Shown: positions 1-9,196, counted from the first letter of the stretch. The stretch: DNA of 64,000 nt from Nocardioidaceae bacterium SCSIO 66511 (GCA_023100825.1 CP095846.1:4340001-4404000), one strand, 5' to 3'. Made by a program: numbers and translations. The notes: generated by a model not told the origin, from the letters alone.

Positions 1-426
1 CGTGGGGTGCTCCGGAGGGATCCCGTCTCGCTGGTTGGGCTCGCCGATCGGCTCGGGAAGACCGCCGGGGATTCGGCCGGGATGCCGTCCGGTGTACAGC
101 GCGACCCGGTTCGGCGAGCACACCGCCGAGGCGGCATACCCGTGGGTGTACCGGACACCGGATCGCGCAAGGCGATCGAGGTACGGCGTACGGATCTGTG
201 GCGAGCCGAAGCAGCCCAGATCGGCCCAGCCGAGGTCGTCGGCGAGGATCACCAAGATGTTCGGCTGCCGAAGCCGGCGCCCCGAGTCCATCGGTGCAAA
301 CGGCTGCTCGATCGTGGCATTGGCGCCGGACGTACCCACGCCAACGGCCGCGCCGGCCGTGACCGCGCCCGCAAGTCCGGTGAAGCGCCGGCGCGTCAGC
401 GAGGCTCTACTCCTCATGCGATCCAT
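1..426 (-). CDS. Tat-exported type I sulfatase, N-terminal part (truncated by window edge)
   Basis: First 142 codons of a secreted sulfatase; the remainder lies left of the window. The sulfatase signature CSPNR is at residues 103-107, and its Cys would be converted to formylglycine. ILADDLGW near residue 60 carries the paired Asp metal ligands. TRRRFTGLAG at residues 11-20, followed by an Ala/Gly-rich stretch, is a twin-arginine export signal. The ATG at 426 has GGAGG four bases upstream; an in-frame ATG at 417 would have a 13-base spacer and is second choice. The gene diverges from the gene at 561. The sulfate ester substrate cannot be told from this fragment. The family call is secure. Confidence 0.9.
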   Translation of the reverse strand, partial: MDRMRSRASLTRRRFTGLAGAVTAGAAVGVGTSGANATIEQPFAPMDSGRRLRQPNILVILADDLGWADLGCFGSPQIRTPYLDRLARSGVRYTHGYAASAVCSPNRVALYTGRHPGRIPGGLPEPIGEPNQRDGIPPEHPT

Positions 427-560
427 CGATCCTCCATTAAGTCGCGTTGTTTACTGTACTTTACTCGTACGGCTCTGACTCGTCGATAGCGCGAGGGGAG
501 TTGACCGATAGCCGAGACCAACGGTGACGCACCGTAATCGGTCTGGATAGTCTTTTGCGC

Positions 561-1349
561 ATGACGATCCAGGACTCAGTCGACGCTTGGTACGACTGCG
601 CTAGACGCGTGGTCGAACTCCTGCGTTCCCTCCCCGACGACGAATGGGCGCGACCGACCGACTGCTCGCGATGGACGGTCCACGACGTCGCTGCACATCT
701 CGCGGCGATCGAGACCGAACTCGTCGGCGGCGAGGGGTACGACCCCGACCGCGCGATCACCGACGTCACCGACGACTACACGCAGCAGGGCGTCGACGCG
801 CGCGCCGATCGTCCGGCGGCAGCGATCGTCGATGAGCTCGAGTCGTCCGTCGAAGCTCGACTCGCACAGCTGCGCGACCTCGACATCGACCCCGACTCGA
901 CACCGCAGCGCACCCCGGGCGGCGTCGGCTGGACCTGGCAGCGGCTGCTGTCCAACCGAGTGGTGGATCTCTGGGTGCATGAGCAGGACATCCGCACAGC
1001 AGTCGAACGCCCGGGCGGCGAGGACAGCGCGGCCGCCGCACACACCGTCGCAGTATTCGGCGGCTCACTGCCGTTCGTACTCGGCAAGCGCGTCGCGCCC
1101 GAACCCGGTACGTCCGTGCGCTGGATCGTCTCCGGGCACGGTGGGTTCGACAGCACGGTCCGAGTCGGCGACGACGGGCGCGCCAGAGCGGCCGACGATG
1201 CTGACCCGACGGCACAGCTCGACCTCTCGCAACACGCGTTCACCCGGCTTTCGGCCGGTCGGCGCACCCCGGACGAACTCGACATCACGACTCGCGGCGA
1301 CGCCGACCTCGCCCGGCGTGTGCTCGAGGCAATGCCGGTGATCGGATGA
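561..1349 (+). CDS. maleylpyruvate isomerase / mycothiol-dependent family protein (DinB-like fold)
   Basis: A 262-residue protein of the actinobacterial MDMPI/DinB-like family. The N-terminal helix bundle includes WARPTDCSRWTVHDVAAHLA (residues about 33-52), the usual family opening in which a W-x-V-x-D-x-x-A-H-L motif supplies a metal-binding His. A C-terminal sterol-carrier-like domain is suggested by the end, where D-L-S and R-R-T-P-D-E-L patterns occur. Known members act on thiol (mycothiol) adducts or isomerise maleylpyruvate, but most are of unknown function, so no reaction is assigned. ATG 561 is preferred over an in-frame TTG at 555. Its stop overlaps the start of the next gene by four bases, so the two are co-translated. 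Confidence 0.75.
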   Translation: MTIQDSVDAWYDCARRVVELLRSLPDDEWARPTDCSRWTVHDVAAHLAAIETELVGGEGYDPDRAITDVTDDYTQQGVDARADRPAAAIVDELESSVEARLAQLRDLDIDPDSTPQRTPGGVGWTWQRLLSNRVVDLWVHEQDIRTAVERPGGEDSAAAAHTVAVFGGSLPFVLGKRVAPEPGTSVRWIVSGHGGFDSTVRVGDDGRARAADDADPTAQLDLSQHAFTRLSAGRRTPDELDITTRGDADLARRVLEAMPVIG

Positions 1350-2281
1350 AGTGGTCGGTCAACAACATCCCAGACCTGCATGGCACCTGGACGATGATCA
1401 CCGGCCCCACCGGCGGACTCGGCACCCACGTCTCGCTCGAGCTCGCACGGCGCGGCAGCAACATCATCCTGGCCGCGCGCAATCTCGAGCGCGCCCGCGA
1501 GCTGGCGAGCCAGATCCACGCGACCGCACCGGGCGTCGCCGTCAGCGTCGTACCACTGGACCTCGGCGAACTCACCTCGGTTCGCAGCGCCACGGACCTT
1601 ATCCGGCGCGATCACAAGCACATCAACGTACTCATCAACAACGCAGGGGTGATGGCGCCGCCCGACCGCCGCACGGCCGACGGGTACGAGCTGCAGATCG
1701 GCACCAACCACATCGGCCACTTCGCGCTGACTGCTCGCCTGTGGCCGCTTCTCGAAGAGAGCAAATCGCGGGTCGTCACGGTCTCGTCGCTGATGCACAC
1801 GATCGTTCGCGGCATCGATCTGAGCTCACTGGACCTCTCCAGCGACAATCGCCGCTACCGGCGCTGGCGTTCGTACGGTGAGTCCAAGCTCGCCAACCTG
1901 ATGTTCAGCCAGGAGCTCCATCACCGCTGCACAGAGAGCGGCAGCGGAGTCGTGAGCGTCGCCGCTCACCCCGGGTTCGCGGCGACCGGCCTACAGAAGA
2001 CCGGGCCAACTCTCGAGGGTCGCACCGTCGGCTCGGTCGGCCTCGGCATCGTGACCCGCATCTTCGCCCAACCAGCACATGCCGGCGCTTGGCCGCTCCT
2101 GATGGCGGCGACGACTCCCATGCTCGCGGGCGGTTCGTACGTCGGGCCGGGCTCGATGCGCCAGTCCAGAGGTGCGCCGCGGTTGGTCGGAATGTCGAGC
2201 GCAGCACACAGCCGCGAGCGCGGCGAGCAGCTGTGGGCGGCGACGGAGAAGGCCATCGGGGAGCGCTTCAGCCTGAGCTGA
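1346..2281 (+). CDS. short-chain dehydrogenase/reductase, retinol-dehydrogenase-like
   Basis: A 311-residue classical SDR. TGPTGGLG at residues 19-26 is the nucleotide-binding glycine motif, NNAGVM is the structural NNAG motif, VVTVSS contains the active-site Ser, and SYGESKLAN holds the catalytic Tyr-x3-Lys. The length and the C-terminal extension resemble the retinol-dehydrogenase/WW-oxidoreductase-like branch that is common in Actinobacteria and usually NADP-dependent. It starts with ATG overlapping the stop of the MDMPI-family gene (ATGA), so the pair probably works on related, possibly thiol-adducted or lipophilic carbonyl compounds; that is inference. The substrate is unknown. Confidence 0.85.
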   Translation: MKWSVNNIPDLHGTWTMITGPTGGLGTHVSLELARRGSNIILAARNLERARELASQIHATAPGVAVSVVPLDLGELTSVRSATDLIRRDHKHINVLINNAGVMAPPDRRTADGYELQIGTNHIGHFALTARLWPLLEESKSRVVTVSSLMHTIVRGIDLSSLDLSSDNRRYRRWRSYGESKLANLMFSQELHHRCTESGSGVVSVAAHPGFAATGLQKTGPTLEGRTVGSVGLGIVTRIFAQPAHAGAWPLLMAATTPMLAGGSYVGPGSMRQSRGAPRLVGMSSAAHSRERGEQLWAATEKAIGERFSLS

Positions 2282-2283
2282 GA

Positions 2284-2299
2284 CCTGCGTACGCGCAGG
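2284..2299 (+). terminator. short hairpin after the SDR gene
   Basis: CCTGCG-TACG-CGCAGG forms a six-pair stem with a four-base loop, three bases after the SDR stop codon. There is no T-tract. It may be a weak terminator or 3' stabiliser; its small size makes chance plausible. Confidence 0.3.
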
Positions 2300-2384
2300 C
2301 CCGCGTTGCGCAGACATCCGGGTGTTCTGCGGCTAAGGTGACTTCGGCTGGGGAGACCCAGGTCACATCTGCGAAAGGCCCGTT

Positions 2385-5141
2385 GTGCGTCCACACTTCG
2401 TCCGCATGGTCACCGCTGCTGCCGTCAGCGGCCTCGTCGTCACCCTCGCACCGTCGGTCGTCGCGACCGCCGAGCCCGCACCGGCGCCCGCAGCCGAGGA
2501 CTATTGCGAGGGTCAGTGTGACTACATCCTGCCGCCCGGCGAGGCCGGAAACGCGACACTCCCCCAGCTCCTGGCCTTCCTGCAGACGGGCAAGCGCCCG
2601 CCGCACTTCTCCGATCAGCTCGGCAAGTACGAGGATCTCGTCTACGGCTACAGCGGGCTGACCGACGACCAGCTCGACCGCTACTTCAACGAGGAGTCCT
2701 TCGGCGTACCGGATGATCAGATCGAGAGCACGATCTCACCGCGCGACGATGTCACGATCGTCCGAGACAAACGCGACGGCGTACCGCACATCACCGGGGA
2801 GACCCGCGCAGGCACGATGTACGGCGCCGGCTATGCAGGTGCCGCCGACCGGTTGTTCGTGATGGACGTGTTCCGGCACCTCGGGCGCGGCAATCTCACC
2901 TCTCTCGCCGGTGGCGCAGTCGGCAACCGCGAGTTCGAGCAGTCGATCTGGCGCATCGCGCCGTACACCGATGAGGAGCTGCAACGTCAGTTCGACGACC
3001 TTTCCGATCTCGGCGAGGTCGGCGTACGCATGCAGAAGGACGCCAAATCCTGGGTGAAGGGCGTGAACGCCTACATCAAGGAGGCTCGGGTGGCCGCCAA
3101 GCTGCCCGGCGAGTACGCAGCACTCGGCCACCCGAAGGGTCCGACGAAGTGGAAGGTCACCGACATCCTCGCGACCGCGGCCGTCGCGGGCGGCATGTTC
3201 GGAAGCGGCGGAGGATCCGAGGTGCAGTCGGCCATCGCCCTGATCGAAGCCCGCGCACGTTTCGGCAAGACCCGGGGAACCAAGATGTGGAAGACCTTCC
3301 GCGCCGCCGACGATCCCGAGACCGTCACGACGGTCGACGAGACGTTCGAGTACGGCACCGACGCACTGACCGACGGTACGGTGCTCCCCGACCGCGGCAG
3401 CGTCAAACCGGCCACCTGGGTGACGAACCGCAAGGGCAGCGCGAAGAGCAACCGGAGCACCCCTGCCGCCAGGTCGGCGGGCTCCCTGCGGGGGTTCGCG
3501 AACGGCGGCGTACTCCCCGACGGGTTCCTCGACGAGCCCACCACGATGATGTCGAACGCGACGATGGTCAGTGGCGAACACACCGAGAGCGGCAATCCCA
3601 TTGCTGTCTTCGGCCCGCAGACCAGCTTCTTCGCGCCCCAGCTGTGGATGGTCCAGGAGCTACAAGGGCCCGGCGTCAGCGCATCGGGGGCATCGTTCGC
3701 CGGCCTGAACTTCGCCGTGCTCGTCGGCCGAGGCCAGGACTACGCATGGAGTCCGACGTCGGCGATGCAAGACATCACCGACTCGTACGCCGTACGTCTG
3801 TGCAAGCCCTCCACCGGCGAGCGCGGAACTCTCAAGTCGCGCGGCTATCGCTTCCGGGGCAAGTGCCTGCCGATTCGCCGGGTGAAGCGCCACAGCGCAT
3901 GGAAGCCGTCGCTTGGTGACCAGACGCCGAAGGGGTCGTACACGCTCGTCGCAGATCGTACGAAGCTCGGCATCATCACCCACCGCGCGACCGTGTACGG
4001 CAAAGCGACTGCGTTCACCTCACTGCGTAGTACTTTCATGCACGAAGGAGATGCGGCGGCCGCGTTCCTCGCCATGAACGACCCGGAGCAGGTCAAGTCC
4101 GCCGAGGACTTCCAGCACGCGGCGTCGGGCGTCAACTACACGTTCAACTGGTTCTATGCCGACGACGAGGACATCGCGTACTTCAACTCGGGCGCTAACC
4201 CCGTACGTCGTCCGGGCACGGACGCCAACCTGCCGACAGAAGCGCGTCAGCGTTACGAGTGGAAGGGCTGGAAGCCCGGCGACAACTCTGCGCGTTACAC
4301 GTCGTTCGACAAGCACCCGCAGGTCATCGACAAGGACTACATCGTCAACTGGAACAACAAGCAGGCGCCCGGGTACGACGCGGCCGACGGCAACTTCATG
4401 TTCGGCGCCGTGCACCGAGCGCAGCTGCTCGACGACCGCGTACGCGAGCGGATCGATGCGGGTGAGAAGTTCACTCGCGCGTCATTGGTCGGCCTCGTCG
4501 AGGAAGCGGGGCTCGAAGACCCTCGGGCCGACCGTCCACTCGGCTTGATGCTCGAGGTCATCGGCGACCGCCCGATCAAGAACCCCGACGTCGCTGCGGC
4601 AGTGCAGAAGCTCCGCGCGTGGCGAGACTCCGGCGGCCTTCGTACCGCGGGTGCAGCGGGGAAGACGAAGTTCAAGCGCAGTGGGGCTCTTCGCCTCCTC
4701 GACGCTTGGTGGCCGCGCGCGGTGAAGGCGGAGTTCCGGCCTGCCATGCGCAAGAACCTCTACGCGACGATGCGTCAGACGGCCCCGATCATGGGCGGAT
4801 ACTCCCATCGCGGCAACGCCAGTGCCGACTCGTGGAGCAGCTGGATGAGCAAGGACCTGCGCCGCATCCTCGGACGTGACGTCGAGAACCGTCTGCCGCG
4901 ATGGTTCTGCGGCAAGGGCACCGTGTCGAGCTGCCGCAGAGTGCTGCTCGACTCATTGAAGTCGGCGCTCGCCGTACCGAAGAAGCAGGTCTACCCGGCC
5001 GACGGGACGTGCAAGGCGGGCGACCAGTACTGCGCGGCGCAGACGTTCCACCAGTCACTCGGCGGGATCACCCAGGATCCGATCCACTGGCAGAACCGCT
5101 CGACGTTCCAGCAGGTGATCGAGTTCCCGAGCGGACGGTGA
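2385..5141 (+). CDS. secreted penicillin acylase family Ntn-hydrolase (S45)
   Basis: A 918-residue secreted amidase precursor. An N-terminal hydrophobic signal (residues about 8-29, ending VVATAEPAPA) is followed by the alpha-chain region (DVTIVRDKRDGVPHITGET), a spacer and the beta chain. The family's autocatalytic Ser is most likely Ser390 in MMSNATMVSGEHT, followed by GNPIAVFGPQ where most homologues read GKPLLA-DPH. Known relatives include penicillin G acylase, cephalosporin acylase and acyl-homoserine-lactone acylases, so cleavage of an acyl amide outside the cell is expected but the substrate is open. The GTG at 2385 follows GAAAGG by seven bases; an ATG at 2406 is possible but shortens the charged region before the signal. 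It ends 11 bases from the convergent HIT gene. Confidence 0.88.
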   Translation: MRPHFVRMVTAAAVSGLVVTLAPSVVATAEPAPAPAAEDYCEGQCDYILPPGEAGNATLPQLLAFLQTGKRPPHFSDQLGKYEDLVYGYSGLTDDQLDRYFNEESFGVPDDQIESTISPRDDVTIVRDKRDGVPHITGETRAGTMYGAGYAGAADRLFVMDVFRHLGRGNLTSLAGGAVGNREFEQSIWRIAPYTDEELQRQFDDLSDLGEVGVRMQKDAKSWVKGVNAYIKEARVAAKLPGEYAALGHPKGPTKWKVTDILATAAVAGGMFGSGGGSEVQSAIALIEARARFGKTRGTKMWKTFRAADDPETVTTVDETFEYGTDALTDGTVLPDRGSVKPATWVTNRKGSAKSNRSTPAARSAGSLRGFANGGVLPDGFLDEPTTMMSNATMVSGEHTESGNPIAVFGPQTSFFAPQLWMVQELQGPGVSASGASFAGLNFAVLVGRGQDYAWSPTSAMQDITDSYAVRLCKPSTGERGTLKSRGYRFRGKCLPIRRVKRHSAWKPSLGDQTPKGSYTLVADRTKLGIITHRATVYGKATAFTSLRSTFMHEGDAAAAFLAMNDPEQVKSAEDFQHAASGVNYTFNWFYADDEDIAYFNSGANPVRRPGTDANLPTEARQRYEWKGWKPGDNSARYTSFDKHPQVIDKDYIVNWNNKQAPGYDAADGNFMFGAVHRAQLLDDRVRERIDAGEKFTRASLVGLVEEAGLEDPRADRPLGLMLEVIGDRPIKNPDVAAAVQKLRAWRDSGGLRTAGAAGKTKFKRSGALRLLDAWWPRAVKAEFRPAMRKNLYATMRQTAPIMGGYSHRGNASADSWSSWMSKDLRRILGRDVENRLPRWFCGKGTVSSCRRVLLDSLKSALAVPKKQVYPADGTCKAGDQYCAAQTFHQSLGGITQDPIHWQNRSTFQQVIEFPSGR

Positions 5142-5152
5142 GTGGCGCCGGG

Positions 5153-5650
5153 TCAGCCTTGGGTCGCTGCGACCTGGCGTTCGAGCTCGGCGGTCAGCTC
5201 CGCGCGCAGTTCGTCGTGCGCTGGGCCGAGCTCGTGCGCGCCGCTGTCCACGCGACCGGCCCAGAAGGGCACCGCCGCCGGCCATCCGACGATGTCGGGC
5301 GGCTCCCACGCGTACCGCGGCGTGACATGAGCGTGCAGGAACGCGTCGGTGTTGCCCTGGATCTCGAGGTTGATCCGACGGAACTCGGGATCGCGGCGAC
5401 CGCACACGACAGCAACCGTTCGTCCGAGGATCGCCATGTCCTCCAAGAAGGCGAGTTGGCGATCCGCAGGTAGGTCGATGAGCTGGTCGGTGCCGGGTGT
5501 ATCCGTGATCAGCACGCAGTAGCCAGGGAGCCGCTGGACGTCACCGATCGCTGCGAACCCGGCTTTCATCCGGCGCATCACCGTCGGGTTCGTCCCAGCG
5601 ATCGCGCTGCCGACCCGGTCGGCCTTGAAGTCCGCGTCTGTCTTACCCAT
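5153..5650 (-). CDS. HIT-domain nucleotide-binding protein
   Basis: A 165-residue protein with a histidine-triad-like active site, DAFLHAHVTPRYAW at about residues 101-114, preceded by INLEIQGN. HIT proteins hydrolyse or transfer nucleoside monophosphates from dinucleotides, adenylated amines or similar phosphoesters. The motif has the H-x-H part followed by V-T-P-R rather than the full H-x-H-x-H, as in several diadenosine-polyphosphate-type or divergent HIT proteins; which His is the nucleophile cannot be settled here. It stands alone between a convergent amidase and a codirectional molybdoenzyme. Confidence 0.8.
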   Translation of the reverse strand: MGKTDADFKADRVGSAIAGTNPTVMRRMKAGFAAIGDVQRLPGYCVLITDTPGTDQLIDLPADRQLAFLEDMAILGRTVAVVCGRRDPEFRRINLEIQGNTDAFLHAHVTPRYAWEPPDIVGWPAAVPFWAGRVDSGAHELGPAHDELRAELTAELERQVAATQG

Positions 5651-5680
5651 GTCGCAATCTTGCCCGCGAACGGTCCCTGG

Positions 5681-6892
5681 TCACACCACCGTGACCGGGT
5701 GACGTACGACCGCCCAGAACAGATAACCACCGTCGTTGTACGGAACCTCCATGGGTTGCGTACGACCGGCAGTGTCGGTTGCCCGCGCCATCAGCTCGTA
5801 CCGACCGCTGCGGCGAGGTCGCCAGTCGTACGACCACCTGACCCAGCGCGCGTTCGGATGTCGGCGCTCGAACCGAACGCCGTCCCAACTGGCACCGCCA
5901 TCGGTGCTGACCTCGACTCGCGCGATATCAGCGGTGCCGCTCCAGGAACGTCCGGTCAATCGGGTGCGGCCTCGGCGTAGGCGTGCGTCCAAGGGCAGCT
6001 CGAACGCGCTCTTCACGGGCAATGTGGTGAGTGCGGGTGAGTCATCCGGGTACGCTCCGCCGGTCATCCGGTACCACTTGGTGTTCCACGGTGACTCGAG
6101 CGCTCGGCTCGAAACCTCCAGCGAGCCCAGCCACTTGATGTTCGCAATCCCGACCCAGCCGGGCAGCACCAGGCGTACTGGGAAGCCGTGGTCGGGAGGC
6201 AACGGTCGGCCATTGGCCTCGTAGGCGAGCAGCGCATCGTCGAGCGCCTTCGAGATCGGGAACGGCCGCCGTACGTTGCCGTAGTCGACGCCGTCGCTCA
6301 CGTACCGCGCATCGAGCCCAGTGGCCATCACGTCGAGGGCTGCTGGGGACAATCCGATCTTCTTCAGTACGTCGGCCAGCGGCACCCCACGCCATTGAAC
6401 GACGCCGACGCCTCCGAGCTTCCACGGTGTGCCGCTGACCGGAGTGCCCTGCTGGGTGTCGAAGTAGCTGCGCCCGTTGTCCGTGCACTCGAGCACCGAC
6501 ACGGTGGTACGTGAACGCATCGCCCGCAGCTGTTCGTACGACAGCGTGACGGCGTGGTCGGCCGTCAGCGGGTTGGCCAGCCCGTCGCCGTAGATGCGTA
6601 GCGAGTAGTCCGCGGCAGCGATACGTGGCGTCGACGTGTGGTCACGTACGAACAGCCTCGACAACGGAGTCAGGTAGCCCGGATGCACGGAGCCCCAGCG
6701 CATCTCGGCATTCGTGCCGTAGTCGTAGAACCACCGCTCCGGCAGGGGTTTGACGATCGGCCCCGCAGCCGGGCGGCGCGGAGTTGCACCTGCGTAAGGC
6801 GCAACGGAACCCGTGGCTCCTGCGGCGACCGCCGCCACTCCCGTCGCGCCCAACCGCAGGACCGTTCGACGACTCGTCGTGTACTGACTCAT
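5681..6892 (-). CDS. Tat-exported molybdopterin-dependent oxidoreductase (sulfite oxidase fold)
   Basis: A 403-residue protein exported folded by the Tat system: TSRRTVLRLG (residues 6-15) precedes an Ala/Gly-rich segment. The sulfite-oxidase molybdopterin domain is present with VLECTDNGRS, whose Cys136 should ligate molybdenum. It is followed by GTPWKLGGVGVVQWRGVPL and PGWVGIANIKWL, both typical of the family, and by a C-terminal Mo-cofactor dimerisation domain (TDIARVEVSTDGGASW-type segment). No haem domain is seen, so it resembles bacterial SorA/YedY-like enzymes that pass electrons to a separate partner; none is encoded nearby. An upstream in-frame ATG at 6919 would add nine residues; ATG 6892 leaves a normal Tat leader and is preferred. 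The substrate (sulfite or other) is unresolved. Confidence 0.87.
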   Translation of the reverse strand: MSQYTTSRRTVLRLGATGVAAVAAGATGSVAPYAGATPRRPAAGPIVKPLPERWFYDYGTNAEMRWGSVHPGYLTPLSRLFVRDHTSTPRIAAADYSLRIYGDGLANPLTADHAVTLSYEQLRAMRSRTTVSVLECTDNGRSYFDTQQGTPVSGTPWKLGGVGVVQWRGVPLADVLKKIGLSPAALDVMATGLDARYVSDGVDYGNVRRPFPISKALDDALLAYEANGRPLPPDHGFPVRLVLPGWVGIANIKWLGSLEVSSRALESPWNTKWYRMTGGAYPDDSPALTTLPVKSAFELPLDARLRRGRTRLTGRSWSGTADIARVEVSTDGGASWDGVRFERRHPNARWVRWSYDWRPRRSGRYELMARATDTAGRTQPMEVPYNDGGYLFWAVVRHPVTVV

Positions 6893-6956
6893 GCACGCCA
6901 CCATACATGAGTAATCCACTCAACTTAATACCTGCTCCGTACGCGCGGGTCCGCGA

Positions 6957-7040
6957 AATACCACGGGCCCATAGCAAACCGCGCCACTCACCACCAAACT
7001 TGCTGGGTAGCGGCGTGGATTGCCATGGGCCCGTGGTATT
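6957..7040. repeat. 84-bp inverted repeat with 20-bp arms, each arm nearly palindromic
   Basis: Bases 6957-6976 and 7021-7040 are inverted copies matching at 19 of 20 positions, separated by 44 bases. Each arm centres on GGGCCC and is itself almost self-complementary (CCACGGGCCCAT against ATGGGCCCGTGG). It lies between the 3' end of glpD and the 5' end of the molybdoenzyme gene, both on the minus strand, so it could terminate glpD transcription. It has no T-tract, and the symmetry within the arms also suits a repetitive extragenic palindrome or a protein site. Confidence 0.7.
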
Positions 7041-7052
7041 CCACAAGCTCGC

Positions 7053-8567
7053 TCAGACCGCAGCCACGTCGAGCGCAGCGAGGGCGGCGGGGTACGCGCG
7101 CTCGCGGTCGTCGGCGACCAGGCCGAGGCGCGTACGCCGGTCGAGAATGTCGTCGACGGTCAGGGCGCCTTCGTGGCTGACGGCGAATGCGAGCTCGGCC
7201 GCGCACACGTCGAGCCCGTCGGCTACCGGCGCCACACCTGCACGCTCGGACGCAACGGCCGCCGCCTCATTGCCGTAGCGCATCACCAGGGTCACCGGGA
7301 GCCTCGGCGACGACGGGCCGGCACCGACCAACGGGAGACGAGCGGTACGCGACGGCACGGCGTCGATGCCGGCGCGTGCGACCGCGGCGTCGACTGCGTC
7401 CTGGGCCATGCGTCGGTAGGTCGTCAGCTTGCCACCGACGACTGTCAACGGGCCTCCGGGAGACGGATGCACGACATGTCGTCGCGACAGGTCCGATGTC
7501 GACCCGCCGTCCTCGGTATCCAGCAATGGGCGCAACCCGGCGAACGCACCACGCACATCTGCCCGGGTCACCGGCTCGCGCAGCACCCGCCCGATCGTCG
7601 CAAGCAGCATGTCGATCTCGGCGTCGCTGGGCTCGGGAACCTCCGGCACCGGCCCGGGCGCAGGCTCGTCGGTCAAACCCACGTACACACGGCGATGCTG
7701 GGCAGGCAGCGCCATCAGGAAGCGGTTGCGCTCGCCCGGCAAACTGACGGTCAGGATCGCGTTCAGTCCCCTGAACGTCGATGCGTCGAACACCAGATGC
7801 GTGCCCCTGCTGGGTCGCAGCCGGATCTGGGGATCGACGGCGCCCGCCCAGACACCCGTCGCGTTGACGACAGCCCGGGCGCGTACGTCGAAGCTCTGCC
7901 CGCCGAGCTCGTCGTGGAGCGTCGCCGAGGTGTCCGTGACGTCACTCGCGGAGACTCGCGTGAGGACTCGCGCACCATGCGCAGCCGCCGTACGAGCAAC
8001 GGTGACGACGAGCCGCGCGTCGTCGACCAGCTGGCCGTCCCAGCCGAGGAGCCCTCCCGACAAGCCGTCTTCGACCAAGGACGGTGCGAGGCGGAGCGTC
8101 TCGGACCGGGTGATCCGACGCGAGCGGGGTAGTACGTGCCGGCTCGTGCCCGACACCTGACGCAGGAGGTCGCCGGCGTGCTGGCCAACGCGGATGAGCG
8201 CCCGCTGACCTTGCCTCAAGTCCGAGGTGAGCGGGATCAGCTGTGGCATGGGGCGTACGAGATGCGGTGCGGTGCGGGTCATCAGGATGCGGCGTTCGAC
8301 GGCACTCTCGTACGCGATGCCGACATCACCGGACGCGAGGTACCGGAGACCACCGTGTACGAGCTTCGAGCTCCATCGGCTGGTGCCGAACGCCAGGTCG
8401 TGCCGCTCTACGAGCACCGTACGAAGGCCTCTCGATACCGCATCGAGTGCGACCCCGACACCGGTGATGCCGCCGCCGATGACGAGCAGATCGATCGGGT
8501 CGCCGGCCGCAACCTCCTCGAGTTCGCGACTGCGACGCGCAGCGTTGAGCGCGGATGATCCTCTCAT
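7053..8567 (-). CDS. glpD: FAD-dependent glycerol-3-phosphate dehydrogenase
   Basis: A 504-residue flavoprotein that oxidises sn-glycerol-3-phosphate to dihydroxyacetone phosphate at the membrane, passing electrons to quinone. The dinucleotide-binding GGGITG is at residues 31-36. ERHDLAFGTSRWSSKLVHGGLRYL-type residues (about 54-77), HLVRPMPQLIPL and VVNATGVWAG are characteristic of GlpD/GlpA, and GGKLTTYR is near the C-terminal third. Its start overlaps the stop of the upstream TetR gene by four bases. The divergent neighbour is an alkyl-DHAP-synthase-like flavoenzyme, so DHAP made here may feed an ether-lipid or related reaction rather than plain glycerol use; no glycerol kinase or facilitator is adjacent. 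Confidence 0.9.
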   Translation of the reverse strand: MRGSSALNAARRSRELEEVAAGDPIDLLVIGGGITGVGVALDAVSRGLRTVLVERHDLAFGTSRWSSKLVHGGLRYLASGDVGIAYESAVERRILMTRTAPHLVRPMPQLIPLTSDLRQGQRALIRVGQHAGDLLRQVSGTSRHVLPRSRRITRSETLRLAPSLVEDGLSGGLLGWDGQLVDDARLVVTVARTAAAHGARVLTRVSASDVTDTSATLHDELGGQSFDVRARAVVNATGVWAGAVDPQIRLRPSRGTHLVFDASTFRGLNAILTVSLPGERNRFLMALPAQHRRVYVGLTDEPAPGPVPEVPEPSDAEIDMLLATIGRVLREPVTRADVRGAFAGLRPLLDTEDGGSTSDLSRRHVVHPSPGGPLTVVGGKLTTYRRMAQDAVDAAVARAGIDAVPSRTARLPLVGAGPSSPRLPVTLVMRYGNEAAAVASERAGVAPVADGLDVCAAELAFAVSHEGALTVDDILDRRTRLGLVADDRERAYPAALAALDVAAV

Positions 8568-9148
8568 TGCGAACCCCCAGCGAGATAGCCGCCGATCGCC
8601 AGCGCGAGCTCTCGGTCGAGATCCTCAGGTGGCAGCGTGTCTTCGACCATCCGCGCGGACTGCACCGTCGACTGCACGATCAGCAGCACCATCGTCGCCA
8701 ATTGATCGGCGTCGCCCTCACGTACCGAACCGTCGGCCTGACCTGCACGGATCGCGGCTGCGCACAGCTCGATTACCTCGTGCTGCGACCGACCGAGCCG
8801 CTCGACGATGTAGGTGAGAAGGAGATCGGTGTCGGCGTGGAAGATCTTTACGAAGACCGGATGGCTGCGGATCCGCCGGGCGCCCTCGATGACACCCGTG
8901 ACGATTCGCGTACGCGCATCGGGACCGTCGGGCAACGCCCCGGCGACGGCCTCGCGGAACTGGCGCGCGATCAGCTCACCGACCAGACTGTCGGTGTCGG
9001 CCCAGCGGCGATAGACAGTCGGTCGGCTCACCCGCGCACGCCGAGCGACCTCGGCCAACGTGGTCTTTCGTACGCCGAAGTCGAGTACGCAGGACCGCGC
9101 GGCATCGAGGATTGCGGCTTCGACGTCGGCCGGGTCGGTGCGAGGCAT
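8564..9148 (-). CDS. TetR/AcrR family regulator
   Basis: A 194-residue one-component regulator. The N-terminal helix-turn-helix reads TTLAEVARRARVSRPTVYRRW (about residues 29-49, given in part), followed by a variable helical ligand domain. ATG 9148 is preceded by GGAGAGGG. It is the first gene of a two-gene operon with glpD (ATGA overlap) and is transcribed away from the FAD-oxidase gene at 9197. An inverted repeat in the 48-base gap is the natural operator. TetR proteins usually repress; the inducer may be a glycerol- or lipid-derived metabolite, which is inference. Confidence 0.88.
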   Translation of the reverse strand: MPRTDPADVEAAILDAARSCVLDFGVRKTTLAEVARRARVSRPTVYRRWADTDSLVGELIARQFREAVAGALPDGPDARTRIVTGVIEGARRIRSHPVFVKIFHADTDLLLTYIVERLGRSQHEVIELCAAAIRAGQADGSVREGDADQLATMVLLIVQSTVQSARMVEDTLPPEDLDRELALAIGGYLAGGSQ

Positions 9149-9161
9149 GACCCTCTCCTTC

Positions 9162-9186
9162 GTTACACATTGACGCTGTATGTAAC
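9162..9186. promoter_or_regulatory. candidate TetR operator between divergent genes
   Basis: GTTACA (9162-9167) and TGTAAC (9181-9186) form an inverted repeat with a 13-base spacer, and a second TGTA lies inside. It sits 14 bases upstream of the TetR start and 11 bases upstream of the ATG at 9197, where bound repressor would block both promoters. Confidence 0.55.
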
Positions 9187-9196
9187 ACTGTATCGC

